From positions 372,001 through 436,000 of the forward strand of contig NZ_ASJD01000003.1 of NCBI RefSeq assembly GCF_000691165.1: a stretch of 64,000 nucleotides of DNA, in the 5' to 3' direction. Source of the DNA: Bacillus safensis FO-36b. GTDB taxonomy: Bacteria > Bacillota > Bacilli > Bacillales > Bacillaceae. The notes beneath the pieces are model-generated. The model worked only from the letters and a program-made list of their open reading frames with translations. It made no database searches and was not told the origin of the DNA. Positions 10,328-20,390 of this stretch are shown piece after piece. Each line of letters starts with the position of its first letter. Position 1 is the stretch's first letter. Made by a program: the position numbers and the translations under genes.

Positions 10328-13300
10328 TTGGATGAACAATTACCGATCACACGGCGGCAATTTCATATATTACTCAATCAGATTCAAATGACAGATGATG
10401 ACCTCAGTCGTTACTTTGAAGAAGGAGAAATCGTCAAATTGACGGTGCATAAGGCGACGAAAACATGGCATTTCCTTTTTAAATTTAAAGCGCTTTTGCC
10501 TTACAAAGTATACGCCATGTTTCTCAGCAGGCTGACAAATGCATTTTCACATATTGCACAAATCACTTGTACGATTGAAGTGAGTGATCCGCACATATCT
10601 GAAGAACTCGTGCAATCGTACTGGTCACATTGTGTGGAAGAACTTCAAGGAATTTCTCCCCCAATCATCAGCTTGCTTCAGCAGCAAAAACCATCGCTGT
10701 CTGGACATAAAATCATCATTAAAACAAAAAGCGAAACAGAGGCACTCGCTATTAAGAAGAAGTACAGCCCGATGCTTCAGGCCGCATTTAAACAAGTGGG
10801 CTTTCCAGAGCTGCAATTCGATACAGAAATTTTTGTATCAGATCAAGAGATTCAGAAGTTCAGAGAACAAAAGCTTGCTGAAGATCAAGAAAGAGCCATG
10901 CAAGCCCTCACTGAGATGGAGAAGAAAGAAAGTGAGGAGCAGAATGAAGCTCCGTCAGGCCCTCTGATGATTGGCTATCAAATCAAAGACAATGAAGAAA
11001 TTCGTACGCTTGATAGTATCATGGACGAGGAAAGAAGAATTACCGTTCAAGGCTACGTATTCGATGCAGAAACGCGTGAGCTGAAAAGCGGGAGAACGCT
11101 TTGTATCTTTAAGATCACAGATTATACAAACAGTATTTTGATCAAAATGTTTGCAAGAGAAAAAGAAGATGCTCAGCTGATGAAATCATTGAAAAAAGGC
11201 ATGTGGGTGAAAGCAAGAGGAAGCATTCAAAATGATACGTTTGTCAGAGATCTTGTCATGATCGCCAATGATGTCAATGAAATGAAACCGCAGCTGAAAG
11301 AAGATACAGCACCTGAGGGTGAAAAGCGTGTGGAGCTTCATTTACATTCCCCTATGAGCCAAATGGATGCTGTCACTGGCATTGGCAGACTTGTTGAACA
11401 AGCAAAAAAATGGGGACATGAAGCAATTGCCCTGACAGATCATGCCGTTGTACAATCCTTCCCAGATGCGTATGCAGCAAGTAAAAAGCATGGCATCAAA
11501 ATGATGTACGGTGTGGAAATCAACTTAGTAGACGACGGGGTACCGATTGCATATAACCCAGAGCACCGCTTGTTAGAGGATGCGACGTATGTCGTATTCG
11601 ACGTAGAGACAACTGGACTTTCAGCCGTTTATGACACGATCATTGAGCTGGCAGCAGTGAAAATAAAAGGCGGGGAAATCATTGACCGCTTTGAGGCATT
11701 TGCTAATCCTCATCACCCGTTATCAGCGACCACCATCGAATTAACAGGTATCACCGATGATATGGTGAGAGATGCACCAGATGTCGTCGACGTCGTGCGG
11801 GATTTCAAAGAATGGATTGGACAAGATATCCTTGTTGCGCACAATGCGAGCTTTGATATGGGCTTTTTAAATGCAGCGTATAAACGCCTGCTAAAAACAG
11901 ATAAAGCGTCAAACCCTGTCATTGATACACTTGAACTTGGCCGGTTCCTTTACCCAGAATTTAAAAATCACCGGCTGAACACTCTTTGTAAAAAGTTCGA
12001 TATTGAACTGACGCAGCATCACAGGGCGATTTATGATGCAGAGGCGACAGGCTATCTCATGCTGAAGATGCTAAAAGATGCGGCTGAAAAAGAGATTGCC
12101 TATCACGATCAATTGAATGAAAACATGGGGCAGTCGAATGCTTACCAGCGCTCACGTCCTTACCACGCGACTTTGATTGCTCAAAATGAGACTGGCCTTA
12201 AGAATTTATTTAAGCTTGTTTCACTTTCTCATATACATTATTTCTACCGGGTCCCGCGTATTCCGCGCTCTCAGCTTGAGAAATATCGTGAAGGTTTAAT
12301 TGTTGGATCTGCTTGTGATAAGGGTGAGGTATTTGAAGGAATGATGCAAAAGTCACCTGATGAGGTGGAAGACATTGCAGCATTTTATGACTATTTAGAA
12401 GTACATCCGCCAGAAGTGTATCAGCACCTGCTGCAGCTTGAGCTAGTTCGAGATGAGCGTGCGTTAAAAGAAATCATCACAAACATTGTCAAGCTTGGCG
12501 AAAAGCTGAATAAACCAGTTGTGGCGACTGGAAATGTACATTACCTGCATCCAGAGGACAAAATTTATCGTAAAATCTTAATTTCATCACAGGGTGGAGC
12601 GAATCCGCTGAACCGCCATGAACTGCCAAAAGTTCATTTTAGAACGACAGATGAAATGCTCGAAGCCTTCTCCTTCCTAGGAGACGAAAAAGCGAAAGAG
12701 ATCGTCGTAACAAATACGCAAAAGGTATCTGAGATGGTCGAAAGCATTAAACCTATCAAAGATGATCTTTACACACCAAAAATTGAAGGTGCAGATGAAG
12801 AAATACGGGAAATGAGCTATCAAATGGCGCGCAGCATCTACGGAGATGATTTGCCGAAAATCGTAGAAGACCGCATTGAGAAAGAATTAAAAAGTATTAT
12901 CGGTCATGGCTTCGCCGTTATTTACTTAATCTCTCATAAGCTCGTAAAAAAATCACTTGATGATGGATATCTTGTTGGTTCAAGGGGATCTGTCGGCTCA
13001 TCTCTTGTTGCGACATTAACAGAGATTACTGAAGTAAATCCACTTGCACCTCATTATGTATGCCCAAGCTGTAAGCACTCTGAGTTCTTTAATGACGGAT
13101 CTGTTGGTTCAGGCTTTGACCTTCCTGATAAGGACTGTCCAGAATGTGGAACGCCGTATAAAAAAGATGGACATGATATTCCGTTTGAAACGTTCTTAGG
13201 TTTTAAAGGAGACAAAGTACCTGATATTGACTTAAACTTCTCAGGCGAATATCAGCCGATCGCACATAACTATACAAAAGAGCTGTTCGGTGAAGATTAT

Positions 13301-14641
13301 GTATACAGAGCAGGTACGATTGGTACCGTTGCAGAAAAAACAGCATATGGTTACGTAAAAGGCTATGCAGGAGATCATAACCTTCATATGAGAGGCGCTG
13401 AAATCGACCGGCTTGTACAAGGCTGTACAGGGGTAAAACGAACAACAGGCCAGCATCCAGGCGGGATTATCGTTGTGCCTGATTATATGGACATTTACGA
13501 TTTCTCACCTATTCAATACCCAGCAGATGCGACAGGTTCCGATTGGAAGACGACACATTTTGATTTCCATTCGATCCACGATAACTTGCTCAAGCTGGAT
13601 ATTCTTGGGCACGATGATCCAACGGTCATTCGTATGCTTCAAGATTTAAGCGGAATCGATCCAAAAACGATTCCAACAGATGACCCTGAAGTCATGAAGA
13701 TTTTCCAAGGGACAGAGCCACTTGGTGTAACAGAAGAGCAAATTGGCTGTAAAACAGGTACACTCGGTATCCCAGAATTTGGGACGAGATTTGTTCGGCA
13801 AATGCTAGAGGATACAAAACCAACGACCTTCTCAGAGCTTGTTCAGATTTCTGGACTATCACACGGTACGGATGTTTGGCTCGGAAATGCGCAAGAGCTC
13901 ATTCACAATAAAACATGTGAACTAAGTGAAGTAATTGGGTGTCGTGATGATATTATGGTCTATCTCATCTATCAAGGCTTAGAGCCGTCACTTGCCTTTA
14001 AAATCATGGAATCTGTTCGTAAAGGAAAAGGACTTCCTCCTGAATGGGAAGAAGAAATGAAGAATAATAATGTACCAAACTGGTATATTGATTCTTGTAA
14101 AAAAATCAAATACATGTTCCCTAAAGCCCACGCGGCTGCTTATGTGTTAATGGCTGTTCGGATTGCTTATTTCAAGGTGCATCATGCACTCCTGTACTAT
14201 GCAGCTTACTTTACCGTTCGTGCGGATGACTTTGATATTGAAACGATGACAAAAGGATCGAATGCGATACGAGCTGTTATGGATGACATTAACTCTAAAG
14301 GTCTAGATGCATCACCGAAAGAAAAGAACCTATTAACTGTACTAGAGCTTGCACTTGAAATGTGTGAAAGAGGCTACCACTTCAAAAAAGTTGACCTCTA
14401 CCGCTCAAGTGCAACGGAGTTTATCATTGATGGAGACGGTTTAATACCGCCATTCAACTCAATCCCTGGACTTGGTACAAACGTTGCGTTAAATATTGTC
14501 CGCGCGCGGCAAGATGGGGAATTCCTCTCAAAAGAAGATTTACAAAAACGCGGAAAAGTGTCGAAGACCATCCTTGAATATTTAGATCGTCAAGGCTGTT
14601 TAGAAGCACTTCCTGATCAAAACCAGCTTTCTTTATTTTAA
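10328..14641 (+). CDS. polC: DNA polymerase III PolC, Gram-positive replicative alpha subunit
   Basis: A 1437-residue replicative polymerase with built-in proofreading, the usual length for Bacillus PolC. Visible order: N-terminal domain, OB fold (about 225-325, [22 protein letters not shown]), first half of the PHP domain ([15 protein letters not shown]), DnaQ-like 3'-5' exonuclease inserted in PHP (about 420-585, [16 protein letters not shown] through the second Exo motifs), rest of PHP ([16 protein letters not shown]), then polymerase palm/fingers including a zinc-binding [10 protein letters not shown] and CPECG cluster and [14 protein letters not shown] with catalytic aspartates. It begins with TTG at 10328, with AAAAGGAGGG placed 7 bases upstream; a nearby ATG is out of frame. 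Confidence 0.98.
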   Translation: MDEQLPITRRQFHILLNQIQMTDDDLSRYFEEGEIVKLTVHKATKTWHFLFKFKALLPYKVYAMFLSRLTNAFSHIAQITCTIEVSDPHISEELVQSYWSHCVEELQGISPPIISLLQQQKPSLSGHKIIIKTKSETEALAIKKKYSPMLQAAFKQVGFPELQFDTEIFVSDQEIQKFREQKLAEDQERAMQALTEMEKKESEEQNEAPSGPLMIGYQIKDNEEIRTLDSIMDEERRITVQGYVFDAETRELKSGRTLCIFKITDYTNSILIKMFAREKEDAQLMKSLKKGMWVKARGSIQNDTFVRDLVMIANDVNEMKPQLKEDTAPEGEKRVELHLHSPMSQMDAVTGIGRLVEQAKKWGHEAIALTDHAVVQSFPDAYAASKKHGIKMMYGVEINLVDDGVPIAYNPEHRLLEDATYVVFDVETTGLSAVYDTIIELAAVKIKGGEIIDRFEAFANPHHPLSATTIELTGITDDMVRDAPDVVDVVRDFKEWIGQDILVAHNASFDMGFLNAAYKRLLKTDKASNPVIDTLELGRFLYPEFKNHRLNTLCKKFDIELTQHHRAIYDAEATGYLMLKMLKDAAEKEIAYHDQLNENMGQSNAYQRSRPYHATLIAQNETGLKNLFKLVSLSHIHYFYRVPRIPRSQLEKYREGLIVGSACDKGEVFEGMMQKSPDEVEDIAAFYDYLEVHPPEVYQHLLQLELVRDERALKEIITNIVKLGEKLNKPVVATGNVHYLHPEDKIYRKILISSQGGANPLNRHELPKVHFRTTDEMLEAFSFLGDEKAKEIVVTNTQKVSEMVESIKPIKDDLYTPKIEGADEEIREMSYQMARSIYGDDLPKIVEDRIEKELKSIIGHGFAVIYLISHKLVKKSLDDGYLVGSRGSVGSSLVATLTEITEVNPLAPHYVCPSCKHSEFFNDGSVGSGFDLPDKDCPECGTPYKKDGHDIPFETFLGFKGDKVPDIDLNFSGEYQPIAHNYTKELFGEDYVYRAGTIGTVAEKTAYGYVKGYAGDHNLHMRGAEIDRLVQGCTGVKRTTGQHPGGIIVVPDYMDIYDFSPIQYPADATGSDWKTTHFDFHSIHDNLLKLDILGHDDPTVIRMLQDLSGIDPKTIPTDDPEVMKIFQGTEPLGVTEEQIGCKTGTLGIPEFGTRFVRQMLEDTKPTTFSELVQISGLSHGTDVWLGNAQELIHNKTCELSEVIGCRDDIMVYLIYQGLEPSLAFKIMESVRKGKGLPPEWEEEMKNNNVPNWYIDSCKKIKYMFPKAHAAAYVLMAVRIAYFKVHHALLYYAAYFTVRADDFDIETMTKGSNAIRAVMDDINSKGLDASPKEKNLLTVLELALEMCERGYHFKKVDLYRSSATEFIIDGDGLIPPFNSIPGLGTNVALNIVRARQDGEFLSKEDLQKRGKVSKTILEYLDRQGCLEALPDQNQLSLF

Positions 14642-14651
14642 TGTGATAAAT

Positions 14652-14680
14652 AAGAGCGCCCTAAAAGGGCGTTCTTTTCT
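14652..14680 (+). terminator. Intrinsic terminator after polC
   Basis: AAGAGCGCCC and AGGGCGTTCTT pair around TAAA, followed by TTCTC. It separates the core genes from the polysaccharide-hydrolase block. Confidence 0.85.
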
Positions 14681-15066
14681 CTATATACAATAATTTTATT
14701 ATGTTAACTAATAAAGATTTCTCATCAATTGGAATTATTTTCTTATTCGTTCATATATCTTGATTTAGCGTGATGTTTTAAGAGAAGAGATTGTATGTCA
14801 TTCTTTCTACCCAAATAGAGCTCAAAAGAGAATTTCGCCGTCTGAAATGTTCTCAAGCGACATATGATCATTCTGGGTACAGTCAGAAGGAGAATCAAGA
14901 GAAAACCTTCGATGAGCGTAAAGCTGATTGCTGTTTACTATGCTTATTTTTGAAACATATTTGATTCTTTTCAAAACTGTACAGATCACGAAATGAAGGA
15001 TAGAAAGGAGGCGGTCGCATCTATTGATCAATGTTTCACTAAAAAGAAGGGGTGAGCAATAGAGAA
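14681..15066 (+). other. Non-coding stretch upstream of the GH9 gene
   Basis: About 385 AT-rich bases without a convincing gene. A weak promoter-like pair (TTGGAA, 17 bases, CATATA, around 14730-14760) is visible. Near the end there is a strong AAAGGAGG at 15004-15011 followed by TTG 15024, which opens a 12-codon frame (MINVSLKRRGEQ, then stop) out of frame with the GH9 gene. That peptide looks like the charged start of a signal peptide with no hydrophobic core. I saw no clear catabolite-repression operator. Confidence 0.5.
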
Positions 15067-16917
15067 ATGGCATCTTACAACTATGTAGAGGTTCTCCAAA
15101 AATCCATGCTGTTTTATGAAGCGCAGCGGTCAGGCCGGCTTCCGGAAAGTAATCGTCTTAACTGGCGGGGAGATTCTGGACTAGAGGACGGGAAGGATGT
15201 TGGGCATGACTTAACTGGCGGCTGGTATGATGCAGGAGATCATGTGAAATTTGGACTTCCGATGGCTTATTCAGCAGCCGTGCTTGCATGGACAGTATAT
15301 GAATACCGGGAAGCTTATGAAGAAGCAGAATTGCTTGATGAGATCTTAGATCAAATCAAGTGGGCAACGGATTATTTTTTGAAAGCACATACAGGACCGA
15401 ATGAATTTTGGGCGCAAGTAGGTGATGGAAACGCCGATCATGCTTGGTGGGGTCCAGCAGAAGTGATGCCGATGAACCGGCCAGCTTTTAAAATTGATGA
15501 ACATTGCCCTGGCACAGAAGTAGCTGCACAAACTGCGGCGGCTTTAGCAGCAGGTTCTATCATTTTTAAAGAAACAGATGCGTCCTATGCAGCAAAGCTT
15601 TTAACACACGCCAAACAGCTATATGCATTTGCTGACAGGTATCGCGGCAAATATACAGATTGTGTCACCAATGCGCAGCCATTTTACAACTCCTGGAGCG
15701 GCTATGTTGACGAACTTATTTGGGGCGGGATCTGGCTGTACTTGGCGACAAATGAAGAAACCTATTTAAACAAAGCATTAAAAGCGGTAGAGGAATGGCC
15801 GAAGGATTGGGATTATACGTTTACCATGTCATGGGACAATACTTTTTTTGCCTCACAAATCTTACTAGCAAGAATCACGAAAGAAAACAGATTTATAGAA
15901 TCGACAGAGCGCAATCTTGATTACTGGACTACAGGTCTTGTTCAAAATGGAAAAGTAGAAAGAATCACCTATACGCCTGGCGGTTTGGCATGGCTTGATC
16001 AATGGGGTTCACTTCGTTATGCCGCCAATGCAGCATTTTTAGCCTTTGTCTATGCTGATTGGGTATCTGATCAAGAAAAGAAAAATCGATACCAATCGTT
16101 TGCAATTAAGCAAACTCACTATATGTTAGGTGATAATCCGCTGAATAGAAGTTATGTCGTTGGTTTTGGCCAGAATCCGCCGAAGCACCCGCACCACCGT
16201 ACTGCACATGGCTCATGGTCGAACCAGCTGACAAATCCTCCAGTTCATCGGCACACACTTTATGGAGCACTTGTTGGAGGTCCTGATGCACAGGATCAAT
16301 ATGACGATGACATCTCGGATTATGTATCAAACGAGGTGGCGACCGATTATAATGCCGCCTTCACTGGAAATATCGCCAAAATGGTGCAGCTGTTTGGTCA
16401 AGGGCAATCAAAGCTGCCAAATTTCCCGCCTAAAGAACAGGTGGAGGATGAGTTTTTTGTAGAGGCAGCTGTGATGCATAACGATACAACATCTACTCAA
16501 GTGAAAGCAGTGCTATACAACAGGTCAGGCTGGCCGGCAAGAAGCAGTCAAACACTGTCCTTTAGATATTACGTCAATCTGAGTGAGGTCTTTGCAAAGG
16601 GGTTCACTGAAAAGGATATTCAAGTGACAGCAGCCTACAATGAAGGCGCTTCCTTATCACCTTTAAAGGTATATGACGCATCAAGCCGCGTCTATTTTGC
16701 AGAAATCGATTTTACGGGCGTAGCTATTTCTCCTAGGGGAGAATCTGAGCATAAGAAGGAAATACAATTTCGATTATCTGCTCCAAATGGATCGAATATA
16801 TGGGATGCCTCAAATGATTATTCCTATCAAGGATTAACATCCAATATGCAAAAAACAACGAAGATTCCTGTCTTTGACGATGGTGTTTTAGTATTTGGCA
16901 CACTTCCAGACAAATAA
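15067..16917 (+). CDS. GH9 endoglucanase with C-terminal CBM3 (theme B cellulase), no signal peptide
   Basis: Processive-type endoglucanase architecture: a GH9 (alpha/alpha)6 catalytic domain at about residues 5-440 and a CBM3c-like module at about 450-610. The catalytic base motif GGWYDAGDHVKFGLPMA and the C-terminal acid region DYVSNEVATDYNAAFTG are intact, as is the cleft motif HPHHRTAHGSW. The protein starts directly at the mature domain (MASYNYVEVLQKSMLFYEAQRSG) with no hydrophobic leader, unusual for a cellulose-degrading enzyme. ATG 15067 is chosen; GTG 15052 is in frame but abuts the ribosome site. It is first in a run GH9-GH48-GH10-GH5 inserted after polC. The fold is certain; secretion is not. 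Confidence 0.93.
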   Translation: MASYNYVEVLQKSMLFYEAQRSGRLPESNRLNWRGDSGLEDGKDVGHDLTGGWYDAGDHVKFGLPMAYSAAVLAWTVYEYREAYEEAELLDEILDQIKWATDYFLKAHTGPNEFWAQVGDGNADHAWWGPAEVMPMNRPAFKIDEHCPGTEVAAQTAAALAAGSIIFKETDASYAAKLLTHAKQLYAFADRYRGKYTDCVTNAQPFYNSWSGYVDELIWGGIWLYLATNEETYLNKALKAVEEWPKDWDYTFTMSWDNTFFASQILLARITKENRFIESTERNLDYWTTGLVQNGKVERITYTPGGLAWLDQWGSLRYAANAAFLAFVYADWVSDQEKKNRYQSFAIKQTHYMLGDNPLNRSYVVGFGQNPPKHPHHRTAHGSWSNQLTNPPVHRHTLYGALVGGPDAQDQYDDDISDYVSNEVATDYNAAFTGNIAKMVQLFGQGQSKLPNFPPKEQVEDEFFVEAAVMHNDTTSTQVKAVLYNRSGWPARSSQTLSFRYYVNLSEVFAKGFTEKDIQVTAAYNEGASLSPLKVYDASSRVYFAEIDFTGVAISPRGESEHKKEIQFRLSAPNGSNIWDASNDYSYQGLTSNMQKTTKIPVFDDGVLVFGTLPDK

Positions 16918-16950
16918 AAAAACAATGATTTTATTGAAAGGGTGAAGGAC

Positions 16951-19056
16951 TTGTCAAACAAAGAACGGTTTTTAACGCTTTATCATCAAATCAAAAGCGA
17001 TGCGAATGGATATTTTTCACCAGAAGGAATTCCGTATCATTCAATCGAGACGCTCATTTGTGAAGCACCTGATTACGGACATATGACAACTTCAGAAGCG
17101 TATAGCTATTGGCTGTGGCTTGAGGTGCTGTACGGACATTACACAGGGGACTGGAGCAAATTAGAGGCAGCTTGGGACAATATGGAGAAGTACATCATCC
17201 CAGTCAATGAAGATGGACATGATGAGCAGCCGCATATGAACGCTTATAATCCGTCCAGCCCAGCCACATACGCAGCAGAGAAACCATTTCCGGATCAATA
17301 CCCAAGCCAGCTGACCGGTGCTCGTCCTGCTGGTCAAGATCCAATTGATAGTGAATTGAAATCAACCTATGGGACGAATGAAACGTATTTAATGCACTGG
17401 CTCCTTGACGTAGATAACTGGTATGGCTATGGCAACTTGCTCAACCCATCACATACAGCCGCCTATGTGAACACATTCCAGCGTGGTCCGCAGGAATCTG
17501 TATGGGAGTCCATCCCTCATCCATCACAGGACGATAAATCTTTTGGTAAGCCGAATGAAGGCTTTATGAGCTTGTTCACAAAAGAAAATCAAGCTCCAGC
17601 TGCCCAGTGGCGCTATACGAATGCAACGGATGCTGATGCGCGTGCGATACAAGCGATGTATTGGGCAAAGGAGCTCGGCTATAATCAGTCAACTTATCTT
17701 GATAAAGCGAAAAAAATGGGGGATTTCCTCCGTTACGGCATGTACGATAAATATTTTCAAACGATTGGAAGCGGGAAGCAGGGGAATCCGTATCCTGGAA
17801 ACGGAAAGGGCGCCTGTCATTACTTAATGGCGTGGTATACCTCTTGGGGCGGAGGACTTGGGGAGTATGCAAACTGGTCATGGCGTATCGGAGCGAGCCA
17901 TTGTCATCAGGGATATCAAAATCCTGTCGCCGCTTATGCTTTATCCTCTGATAAAGGAGGCTTAAAGCCATCTTCGTCAACAGGGGCAAGCGATTGGGAA
18001 AAAACCTTAAAGAGACAGCTTGAATTTTACGTATGGCTTCAATCGAAAGAAGGAGCCATAGCAGGAGGCGCAACCAATAGCTGGAATGGAGACTATAGCG
18101 CTTATCCAGCAGGAAGAAGTACTTTTTATGATATGGCATATGAAGATGCACCTGTTTACCTTGACCCGCCTTCAAATAACTGGTTTGGAATGCAGGCGTG
18201 GCCAATGGAGCGCGTAGCAGAGCTTTATTATATTTTTGTAAAAGATGGCGACAAAACATCTGAAAATGTCCAAATGGCCAAATCTGTCATAACAAAATGG
18301 GTCAGCTATGCCTTAGATTACATTTTTATCGGCAGTCGTCCTGTGTCGGATGAAGAGGGTTATTTCTTAGATGAGCAAGGACAGAGAATTCTAGGGGGAA
18401 CGAATGTTTCAGTTGCTACAACAAGTGCGCCTGGAGAGTTTTGGCTTCCTGGAAATATTGCTTGGAGCGGACAGCCTGATACTTGGAATGGGTTCCAGTC
18501 TGCAACAGGAAATCCAAATTTAACAGCTGTAACTAAAGATCCGACTCAGGATACGGGCGTATTAGGAAGTCTAGCCAAAGCTTTGATATTCTTTGCTGCA
18601 GCCACAAAGCAGGAAACAGGTGATTATACAGCGCTTGGTGCAAGAGCGAAAGATGCAGCCGCGCAGCTCCTAGAGGTTGCATGGAATTACAATGATGGCG
18701 TCGGCATAGTGACAGAGGAAGATAGAGAAGACTATGACCGTTTCTTTAGAAAAGAAGTGTATTTCCCAAATGGATGGAATGGGACATTTGGTCAAGGAAA
18801 TCAGATTCCTGGAGCCAGCACCATTCCTTCTGACCCGCAGCGAGGAGGGAATGGGGTCTATACGAGTTTTGCTGATCTTCGTCCGAAGATTAAACAAGAT
18901 CCAGCATGGTCTTCACTCGAAAGTAAATATCAGTCTTCATTTAATGAAGCTACAGGCAAATGGGAGAATGGCGCACCAGTTTTCACTTATCACCGCTTCT
19001 GGTCTCAAGTGGATATGGCCACTGCCTATGCTGAATACCATCGTCTGATCAACTAA
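16951..19056 (+). CDS. GH48 reducing-end cellobiohydrolase, no signal peptide
   Basis: A full-length GH48 catalytic domain (701 residues) with no carbohydrate-binding or dockerin module. It opens at the mature-domain consensus RFLTLYHQIKSDANGYFSPEG and contains IETLICEAPDYGHMTTSEAYSYWLWLE, where the Glu of TTSEA is the family's general acid. Characteristic tryptophan-rich blocks follow (YTSWGGGLGEYANWSWRIGASHCHQGYQNP). GH48 releases cellobiose processively from cellulose chain reducing ends and synergises with GH9-CBM3c enzymes, the gene pair seen here. The TTG at 16951 sits 8 bases after GAAAGGG; GTG 16942 is in frame but too close to it. No signal peptide is present, as in its neighbours on both sides. 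Confidence 0.93.
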   Translation: MSNKERFLTLYHQIKSDANGYFSPEGIPYHSIETLICEAPDYGHMTTSEAYSYWLWLEVLYGHYTGDWSKLEAAWDNMEKYIIPVNEDGHDEQPHMNAYNPSSPATYAAEKPFPDQYPSQLTGARPAGQDPIDSELKSTYGTNETYLMHWLLDVDNWYGYGNLLNPSHTAAYVNTFQRGPQESVWESIPHPSQDDKSFGKPNEGFMSLFTKENQAPAAQWRYTNATDADARAIQAMYWAKELGYNQSTYLDKAKKMGDFLRYGMYDKYFQTIGSGKQGNPYPGNGKGACHYLMAWYTSWGGGLGEYANWSWRIGASHCHQGYQNPVAAYALSSDKGGLKPSSSTGASDWEKTLKRQLEFYVWLQSKEGAIAGGATNSWNGDYSAYPAGRSTFYDMAYEDAPVYLDPPSNNWFGMQAWPMERVAELYYIFVKDGDKTSENVQMAKSVITKWVSYALDYIFIGSRPVSDEEGYFLDEQGQRILGGTNVSVATTSAPGEFWLPGNIAWSGQPDTWNGFQSATGNPNLTAVTKDPTQDTGVLGSLAKALIFFAAATKQETGDYTALGARAKDAAAQLLEVAWNYNDGVGIVTEEDREDYDRFFRKEVYFPNGWNGTFGQGNQIPGASTIPSDPQRGGNGVYTSFADLRPKIKQDPAWSSLESKYQSSFNEATGKWENGAPVFTYHRFWSQVDMATAYAEYHRLIN

Positions 19057-19064
19057 GAGGTTAA

Positions 19065-19099
19065 AATCAAGCTGCCGGCTTCTAGCCGGCAGTTTGATT
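19065..19099 (+). terminator. Strong intercistronic hairpin after the GH48 gene
   Basis: AATCAAGCTGCCGGC and GCCGGCAGTTTGATT form a 15-base-pair stem with a 5-base loop. There is no long T tract, so it may attenuate or protect the mRNA rather than fully terminate it. Confidence 0.6.
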
Positions 19100-19136
19100 A
19101 GTAATATCAATCCAATGAAGATAAGGGTGATTTCAC

Positions 19137-20366
19137 ATGGTCAAAGAAAGAAGCTTTCTTCATCATTCATTCAATAGAGGCGAAAATGGGCAGGAAAATC
19201 TGATGTGGAAAAAAGAGGCGGATGATCGAATCTCAGAGCATAGACAAAGAGATCTTGTGATCAACGTGACAAACGGCGAAAAAAAGCCAATAGCAGGTAT
19301 AGAGGTTGAAATAAAGCAAATCAGACATGAATTCGCCTTTGGTTCAGCGATGAATGATCAAGTGTTATTTAATCAACAATATGCTGATTTTTTCGTAAAG
19401 CATTTTAATTGGGCAGTTTTTGAAAATGAAGCAAAATGGTATGCGAATGAGCCAGAAAGAGGGAAAATCACCTACGAAAAAGCAGATGCGATGCTGAATT
19501 TTGCAGATCGACATCAGCTTCCAGTGAGGGGGCACGCTTTATTTTGGGAGGTAGAGGATGCGAATCCAAGCTGGCTAAGGTCACTGCCGAATCACGAAGT
19601 ATATGAAGCTATGAAAAACCGGCTTGAGCATGCGGGCAATCACTTTAAGGGAAGGTTCCGTCATTGGGATGTAAACAATGAAATGATGCATGGTTCATTT
19701 TTTAAAGATCGCTTTGGGAAAACTATTTGGAAGTGGATGTATGAAGAAACGAAAAAAATTGACCCTCAAGCACTATTGTTTGTGAATGATTATAATGTGA
19801 TCTCTTATGGTGAACACCATGCCTATAAAGCGCATATCAATGAACTGCGTCAGTTAGGCGCACCTATTGAGGCGATTGGGGTTCAAGGCCATTTTGAAGA
19901 ACGGGTCGATCCAGTCATTGTCAAAGAGAGGCTCGATGTGCTGGCTGAGCTTGGTCTTCCAATATGGGTCACAGAGTACGATTCTGTTCACCCTGACCCT
20001 AATAGAAGAGCGGATAACCTGGAGGCTTTATATCGTGTCGCATTTAGTCATCCAGCCGTAAAAGGAGTGCTGATGTGGGGATTTTGGGCAGGTGCCCATT
20101 GGAGAGGTGAACATGCAGCCATCGTGAATTATGATTGGTCTTTAAATGAAGCAGGCCGACGTTATGAAAAGCTTCTAAATGAGTGGACGACCCAAAGAGT
20201 TGAAAAAACAGATGCTAATGGCCATGTGAAATGTCCAGCATTTCACGGAACATATGAAATTCGAATCGGTAAAGAAAGTAAAATGTTGAAACAGCAGACG
20301 ATTGCACTTGATTCAAATGAACAAACACCGTATCAACTAGATGTGATCCTGCCTCAAGAAGGATAG
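19137..20366 (+). CDS. GH10 endo-beta-1,4-xylanase-like glycosidase, no signal peptide
   Basis: A GH10 (beta/alpha)8 domain at about residues 60-350, with general acid Glu in FRHWDVNNEMM and nucleophile Glu in LPIWVTEYDS, plus the substrate-site VRGHALFWE. It is preceded by a short beta-rich segment (DLVINVTNGEKKPIAGIEVEIKQIRHEFAFGSAM), common in GH10 enzymes, and followed by a small C-terminal beta domain (about 355-409). Xylan backbone is the family's usual substrate. There is no signal peptide: the start MVKERSFLHHSF is charged. The ATG follows AAGGGTGAT at good spacing. GH5 follows 24 bases later. Confidence 0.88.
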   Translation: MVKERSFLHHSFNRGENGQENLMWKKEADDRISEHRQRDLVINVTNGEKKPIAGIEVEIKQIRHEFAFGSAMNDQVLFNQQYADFFVKHFNWAVFENEAKWYANEPERGKITYEKADAMLNFADRHQLPVRGHALFWEVEDANPSWLRSLPNHEVYEAMKNRLEHAGNHFKGRFRHWDVNNEMMHGSFFKDRFGKTIWKWMYEETKKIDPQALLFVNDYNVISYGEHHAYKAHINELRQLGAPIEAIGVQGHFEERVDPVIVKERLDVLAELGLPIWVTEYDSVHPDPNRRADNLEALYRVAFSHPAVKGVLMWGFWAGAHWRGEHAAIVNYDWSLNEAGRRYEKLLNEWTTQRVEKTDANGHVKCPAFHGTYEIRIGKESKMLKQQTIALDSNEQTPYQLDVILPQEG

Positions 20367-20390
20367 AGATAGATTGTGAGGAGAATGTAA

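Noticed and set aside
14822-15073. 83-codon minus-strand frame upstream of the GH9 gene
   Set aside because: No ribosome site and overlaps the start of GH9; no family resemblance.
17576-18259. 227-codon minus-strand frame inside the GH48 gene
   Set aside because: Antisense shadow of an intact catalytic domain with no domain match or start signal.
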